DNA from: Nereocystis luetkeana
Taxonomy: Eukaryota > Sar > Phaeophyceae > Laminariales > Laminariaceae
Reading direction: 5' to 3'
Assembly (NCBI GenBank): GCA_031213475.1
Contig: JARUPZ010000002.1
Location: 10,794,466-10,858,465 of the forward strand
Length of the DNA stretch: 64,000 bases
The position numbers and the translations under genes were made by a program. Shown in pieces: positions 58,661 to 64,000 of the stretch. The notes below the pieces were generated by a model. That model ran no database searches and was not told where the DNA came from. It saw nothing but the letters and a program-made list of their open reading frames with translations. The first letter of the stretch is position 1, and the number at the start of each line of letters is the position of its first letter.

Positions 58661-60090
58661 CCCCTGAAAACTCGGGAACAAACGAAAATAATCAAAATAG
58701 CGTAGTTACTTCCTTGAGCGCCTGCTATCCTTGAGTTTGTTTTATTCGACAAGCTTATTCATCAACAAAGGAGCCCACCAGTTTTTTTTCGGCAGCAGCA
58801 GCATTGATCCAGCCCGAGCGATTTAGTATTTATTTTCGCATCGGGACAACGAGCGCTGCACTTGATCCTAAAGCGTATCGGATCTCCGTCTAGGACGACA
58901 CTACCTGGGAGTATTCGTAAACGAAGGCTATAGACCCGCGGCCAGATCATGGACGCTTACAAGCATGGAAACACGAACTCAGCCAGAACGATTTTCTAAG
59001 GTAACTGTCACCCCCCACCCCCACCCCACCCCGGAATTGGTCGTTTGTTCCGCGTTTTTTTCTTTCAGAACTTGTCAGGTAGGTTTCAAAGTAACAAAAA
59101 AATGTATATCACACCTGCACACAAGGGTACAACGAAAACAAAATCGATAAAATAGTATTTTTCGTTTCACATTATTAGTAGTCCGAAACAGGGGGGGGGG
59201 GGGAGGGGCTTCCTAAAACAAAGTAAAACAAAACCGAAAAAAAAAAGTGGAAGATTGATCGGAGGAAATCTGTGGGGGTTTATATAATTGTGAAGCACGT
59301 TAGTTAGCTGTGAGTTCGACTGGGAAAACGTTGATACCCAGCTTTGCAAGCTGCGTAATACGTCTCGTCTATACCCCATTTTTTAAATTTCTCAATTGGT
59401 ATGATAAGCTGTTCGCGCGTATTCTCTATGTGTTTCCTTATTAAGGATATAGGCCAGTGATTCACCTCGATGCTACCCGGGTCAACAGGACAATTATATA
59501 ACCCGAATAATAAGGGAGAGTAATATAACATTGCAACATGTTGAAATATTTTTATTCTACAAGCATCGATTGAATACTTTGTTGAATTTTTTCATGGATG
59601 GGATGGTTCTAGCTGTGAGTAAATTTTCCGGTGGATGAGCTGCTGCTGCTGTGATGCTTGTGGAGAGGTATTGCATCGTTGGCAAGCTTGAATAGCGGGA
59701 AAATAAATGGCAAGAAGAGGGTCATAGAGTTGTGACTACGGGTGCGGTTAGTTGGTTCAACAGGGAAGACAGACAGAGGAGGCTGCGAAGGGTTGAAACA
59801 GTGAGGAAGAAGACCGTCTACTGTTGTTGTAGTACTCTGCTCGTGGGTGGGTGTGTTCGGGCAGGGGTTTGGCATTCGGTAGGAAGTCGGGGAGTTGAAC
59901 GAAGAAATTGCTAACAACAGACAAAAAAAAAAAAAACTGTGCTACCTGGTGGTGGTAGTTTGTTTTCGATCCCGCCATGTGGCGAGAGTTGCTTCGTTTT
60001 CTCTGTTTTTCGTGTACCCCTATTAATACTGCACACAACAAACGTATATGATCGAAACGTTAAAACGTTAAAGAACACACGTAAAACACT
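58661..60090. other. Intergenic
   Basis: No recognised gene. It contains a poly-G/poly-C pair near 59190, and 59620-59830 resembles the complement of 34100-34260. Confidence 0.4.
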
Positions 60091-60092
60091 AT

Positions 60093-60209
60093 TATTACGG
60101 GGAACCATAGTTTATACCTGGTAGGACCTACGGTACACACAAAAAAAAACATCTTTTTACATATTTTTCTCATAATATTTGGTCCTATTTACTATGGCCC
60201 CCCGTAATA
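60093..60209. mobile_element. TTACGGGGG MITE, copy 3, interrupted by TACCTGGTA
   Basis: Ends TTACGGGGAACCATAG (from 60095) and CTATGGCCCCCCGTAA (to 60207), flanked by TA. In its left arm the sequence GTTTA-TACCTGGTA-GGACC (60111-60127) replaces the GTTAATAGGACC of copy 1 and the GTTAACAGGACC of copy 2. This is a net 7-bp insertion that turns a TA into TACCTGGTA. Confidence 0.75.
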
Positions 60210-61020
60210 ATCTAATACCCTGGTATGTTATGATGGAAACACGAACCAGCACTTACTTTTCCACGAAAACAATTTATAACCCCCACCCCCTTTTTTTTAC
60301 GTGCCAGGTATACACGTACGTACGAGTGACCTCGCTCGTTAAAAATTCAGGGGGCATATATATATATAAAGTCACGCATACATAAACGAAACGTGTCACA
60401 CGAGCACTCTGTAGATATTACTGACTACTCTACTTACTGGTTGGTGGTGTTTGTACATAATAAATAAATAAATATTTGATGGTGATGAAACCTGAAAAAA
60501 AGACTACCAGATATGTTTTACCCAACAACTCCCGGGAAAACTATAAACATCAATCAGAAGAAGCGGGCTCTTTATAGCAAGCACTTCCTGATGCAGGGTG
60601 GGATCAAGGTACAGTATACTGTTGTAGACCCAGCACCTAACCCTAATAATCCTGACCCTTACCCGAACCCGTAAGAACCTAATCGGGCCAAAACCGACCA
60701 AAAAACGGCAGCGCTGCTTTCACATCGAGCGAGAAAAAAAAGTATCTACCTGGTAGGTAGTAAGTGATATAACCACGATTCCGGGCAGTGTGAGAGGATC
60801 ACGCCTAGCCAAAAATATCGGGACTTCAAATCCGCTATACACTCCTGCGCGATCAGATTGCAAGTCCTACTACTACTGAAGAACAGACCCTCCCGATTCA
60901 TCTGCGAGGCACCTCGACAAACATCGAAGGGCATGGTGTGGTAAAAGTTACGCAAATAATTGTTGTGGGTGGCGACGCACAATGTTATTATTGTTATCTT
61001 TCATTATTATTATTTATTTT
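60210..61020. other. Intergenic, no gene seen
   Basis: AT-rich with a short degenerate CCTAACCCTAA near 60637 and TACCTGGTA at 60747. Confidence 0.4.
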
Positions 61021-61022
61021 GT

Positions 61023-61157
61023 CATCCGACAATGTGCAGCATGATCTTCAACATGGATCACTCATAATTTTCCCGAAAGAAGAAAACCTCGGAAACAAAA
61101 GGAAACCCCTGCACCAAGTCTACCTCCCTTCCGTGCCAACTTTCGGCGTGTCTACTC
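61023..61157 (+). repeat. Inverted duplication, left copy
   Basis: About 135 bp beginning CATCCGACAATGTGCAGC matches the reverse complement of 63603-63741 with about five differences. Both copies are bordered by ATT/AAT-rich microsatellite on the CATCCGAC side. A diverged third copy in direct orientation lies at about 61266-61350. Confidence 0.75.
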
Positions 61158-61892
61158 TATCATTCATTATTGTTAAATTACCATTCATTATTATATTATT
61201 TTTATTATTATTATTATTGGCATTATTATTAATATTGTTATTGTTAAGAGCGCCTGCAGTATTGCGTTTGTTTGCCGTTCGACAATGCGCACAGCATGAT
61301 GAACTTCAACGTTGGCCACTCATGAACACCCCTCGAAAGAAGAAAACCTATCAATTCGTACATTTGCAAGACTCTACTGCTTGCTGTTGTATGTGGTGTC
61401 GGCGGCAATAATAATAATAGCTGTCGATAGACCAACCTCTTGGGTGTATTGTTCAAACCGATGTATATACCGCAGTTTCTCCCCCGACATCGGTCTGCAG
61501 CAGCAGTATACTGTAGTAGTCAGTACAGTATCACTACTACTACTACTGTAGCAGTGTGCTCTCAGGACAATACTCATCTACCCATCTAAACCTTGACACT
61601 CCATTCATAAGTCCAAAATTGTTTGCTGTGTGCCGGCTATTCAACAGACACAGCACTGATGATTGCCAGTCTTGACAATAAATTTAAAAGTGGTTGGCAC
61701 TGCCCATTATTGTTCGTTTTTGCTTCGTATTATACTGCTGTAGCGGCAACAATGTTCTATTGTACCTCCTTCAGATAATCGAAGCACGCAAACACACCAT
61801 ACACAATATATTATACCCTGGTAATTCATTTTGTTAAGAGCCCATTCATTGCCTAAAATATCAAAATATGTTACTACTGCTGTTGTTGTTGT

Positions 61893-62227
61893 TAACAGAC
61901 AAAACGGAAAAATGGGAACGAAACAAAAAATGGGAACGGACGGTTTTTTTTAGAAAGCAAACCAATTGTGTACAACTCCAAGAAAAAAAGTTGACAGTCC
62001 TGTGGGGCTGTACAGCAGCCTTCGAATGAGCTGTCGCTCAGGCTGGAAGTCCTCGGCATCGCCGCGGTAGCCAGCATCTAGAGAAATCACAATAATAGAG
62101 CCAGCGTATATCGCTTTTTGCGCCCACCCGAAGGCACGAGATGGAGCATGACCGTTCTGACGAGCTCCTCTCACAGGGCTGGCCAAGGGGTTTCGCAGGA
62201 TCATTTTGGTTCTCTGATATATCACAT
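61893..62227 (-). mobile_element. TIR element ACAGACAAA, right-truncated copy
   Basis: Nearly identical to 49462-49790, including the roughly 90-aa minus-strand frame with GWAQKAIYAGSI and RRLLYSPTGLSTFFLG, and with the left terminal repeat intact. Similarity stops at about 62227, so the right terminus is missing. A 3-bp AAT length difference keeps the frame open. Confidence 0.7.
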
Positions 62228-63600
62228 CGTTGTAGCGGCAAAGAAAGGTCTATATCACGACAATAGACGAGACGTGACGGACGGCGCATGCATGTCATCT
62301 GGTATCTGGTACCTACCTGTCTGTGTGGTTTGGCCTCGGTCTCGGAATTTCCCCCGCAGACGAAGAAACAGGAGTTGAAGCTGATCAAAGACGGGGTACA
62401 ACATATATGTGTCGAACACGCGTACTATACTGCTGTGGTGGGTGCGAAAAAGCAGAACTACAGCAGCCAGCCGTAGACACACAACGAAACAAAACAACAA
62501 GTAGCAGTGCCAGTAGTACGTGTTTCTACGTGTTTTGTTGCCTATAGACTTCGTACAACATAACAACAAGCACTATAACGTCGGTTCCCAGTCACTATGT
62601 GTCTGTCAAAATCGCCAAGCGTTCGAGTAAGCCCCAGCGGAAGTCTTGACAACAACAGAGACGTGCCTCCCCTGTCCATGGCCAAAAGACTCAGGCGAGC
62701 AACAAATAAATGAGTACCCCACCCCCCCTCGTCTTGCCCATGTATGTGTCAGAAATGGAAAATGGTATCATCAGAATGTATCTGGTAGCATGACTCCCTC
62801 CCGTGGTACCTCTCATACCAGGAGTAGTAGCTTTCGTATCAGGGGTACCTTTGGTACAACGTGCCTGGCACCGATAAATGTTCAAGGTATGTTTTACCTC
62901 TAAGCTAGCTACTACTACTACTGGTCGTAGAAACATTATATTCGTATTATAGAACCAATAATCAAATTTTGACGAAGAATTAAAGCCGACACTAGATATT
63001 AATAGCAATTTTTCGTGATTTGGAAAGAAGCTTTTTTTTTGCAAAGATTTTCTGTCGGATCATTAATAAAGTGATCGCGGTCGTAGTGCAGTACTCAAAA
63101 GAAAATCGGGTCAATTTTCGGGTGAAGTCGTTGAGTTTCAAAGTAGTCGACACACGGAAAAGCCCAAAAACACCTTTCTTTGCCGTTTTTTTAAGTTAAA
63201 ATCCAGAATTTCAAAAAGCAAAAAAAAAAACATGACGGTCCAACGCCGAGTCGATCAAGTACCATTTTAAAATAAAGTGTATTATTTGAACTAACTGTCG
63301 ATCAGCGCCTCGAAAATCACGACAGTAAAATAATGCCTTATTCTTTTGTGGGCGAGTTAATTGTCCGTAGCACCGCACAGCAGTAACCCCACCCAGAGAG
63401 TAAAGCTTACCATATCTTATAGGCATATAACATATATACCGGCTAATAATGCCTGATGATGTTAAATCGTACGGCGCATACAACAACAGTAGTAGTACAG
63501 AGAGGTGATTGTTGAAAGAGCGACAAACATATAAAGCAGAGAGTTTAGGATTTAAGGATAGAACGTAATGAGAAGGAAGGAACAAATACAGCAAATAAAT
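62228..63600. other. Intergenic, no gene seen
   Basis: Short frames only. Near-matches to the 9-bp word lie around 62303, 62780 and 62815. Confidence 0.4.
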
Positions 63601-63602
63601 AG

Positions 63603-63741
63603 AGTAGTAGACAAGCTGAAAGTTGGCACGGAAGGGAGGTAGACTTGGTGCATGGGTTTCCTTTTGTTTCCGAGGTTTTCTTCTTTCGGGAAAGTTATGA
63701 GTGATCCATGTTGAAGATCATGCTGCACATTGTCGGATGGC
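63603..63741 (-). repeat. Inverted duplication, right copy
   Basis: Reverse complement of 61023-61157 at about 96 %. The open frame across it on the minus strand is not supported as a gene. Confidence 0.75.
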
Positions 63742-64000
63742 AAGAGAAATAATAATAATAATATAAAGCAGAGAAACAAGTTTGCACCGACCCGGTGCCT
63801 GGTGATAAACATACCTGGTTTGTGGCACGCGTGCAGTATCGTGCACTATAATGCTCGTGAATAAAACACGTAGAGTGATATCGGTACATACAGTAAATAT
63901 ATTAGAAGTATTTACACAACAAGTTGCGCCTCAACGCCTAAATAAAAGAGCCCAAATAAAATGCGCATGAATACCGCCAAAAGCCCGCCAAGCTTGACGA

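Larger units (their letters stand above)
3591..60755. repeat. Dispersed 9-bp word TACCAGGTA / TACCTGGTA
   Basis: Thirty-eight perfect copies found by hand. They start at 3591, 10920, 11323, 14563, 16490, 19994, 22152, 24244, 24283, 24313, 24337, 24692, 25235, 25367, 26612, 28058, 28314, 29279, 29844, 35115, 39921, 40399, 40767, 41329, 42920, 43013, 43207, 43313, 43859, 43898, 44415, 44429, 44651, 46163, 46280, 46692, 60115 and 60747. About 0.5 is expected by chance on both strands. The two orientations are about equally common (17 and 21). Flanks are unrelated apart from a tendency to be AT-rich. Many one-mismatch versions also occur. The best explanation I have is a transposon excision footprint, TA plus CCWGG plus TA. 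A protein-binding site is the main alternative. Confidence 0.75.

Noticed and set aside
3591-60755. TACCAGGTA as a splice junction or introner signature (CAG followed by GTA)
   Set aside because: It occurs in both orientations in gene-free DNA, has no partner site at intron-like distance, and the MITE comparison shows insertion of the word alone.
60938-61411. 157-aa plus-strand frame with an apparent Leu/Ile membrane segment
   Set aside because: The hydrophobic run is encoded by an ATT/TTA microsatellite, and the flanks are the inverted duplication.

Overview
The window looks like gene-sparse, repeat-rich nuclear DNA of a eukaryote. There are no operons or ribosome binding sites. The few convincing coding sequences are separated by 12 to 21 kb of non-coding DNA full of transposon remnants, microsatellites and degenerate minisatellites. 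Telomere-type CCCTAA/TTAGGG words occur inside it. The only confident host genes encode small secreted expansin-like proteins, which fits a walled or wall-modifying microbe such as an alga, other stramenopile, amoeba or fungus. The sequence alone does not let me name the lineage.

Layout. 1-9.9 kb: mostly unannotatable, with one AT-rich inverted-repeat element (1764-1994), a weak block of possible exons (4414-6411) and an (AT)n tract. 10.0-11.0 kb: expansin-like gene A. 11-16.9 kb: no recognisable gene. 16.9-18.9 kb: a nested and abutting cluster of terminal-inverted-repeat elements. 18.9-22.8 kb: microsatellites and unrecognised ORFs. 22.9-24.0 kb: expansin-like gene B. 24.0-25.4 kb: a dense cluster of the 9-bp word TACCAGGTA. 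25.4-28 kb: a satellite array running into a broken Ty1/copia-type fossil. 29.4-29.75 kb: a minisatellite. 33-36.6 kb: short inverted-repeat elements and a copia integrase-like scrap. 37-39.4 kb: palindrome-rich repeats and a broken tyrosine recombinase. 40-46.7 kb: a second TACCAGGTA cluster and expansin-like gene C. 49-58.7 kb: inverted-repeat elements, two large oppositely oriented arrays of an 11-bp unit, and another palindrome-rich tract. 58.7-64 kb: further element copies and an inverted duplication.

How the parts relate. The three expansin-like genes are intronless, all on the minus strand, and roughly 89-95 % identical in protein. They share about 300 bp of related upstream sequence but only about 45 bp downstream, so each duplicated unit carried its promoter. 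They should be secreted and act on the cell wall or extracellular matrix.

The most unusual signal is a 9-bp word, TACCAGGTA (reverse complement TACCTGGTA). I count 38 perfect copies where about 0.5 is expected by chance, with no shared flanking sequence. In one of three copies of a small element (60095-60207) this word replaces a plain TA that the sister copies carry, as a clean TA to TA-CCTGG-TA insertion. That is the structure of an excision footprint of a TA-targeting (Tc1/mariner-like) transposon. I propose that the window is peppered with such footprints. No element with matching ends is visible here.
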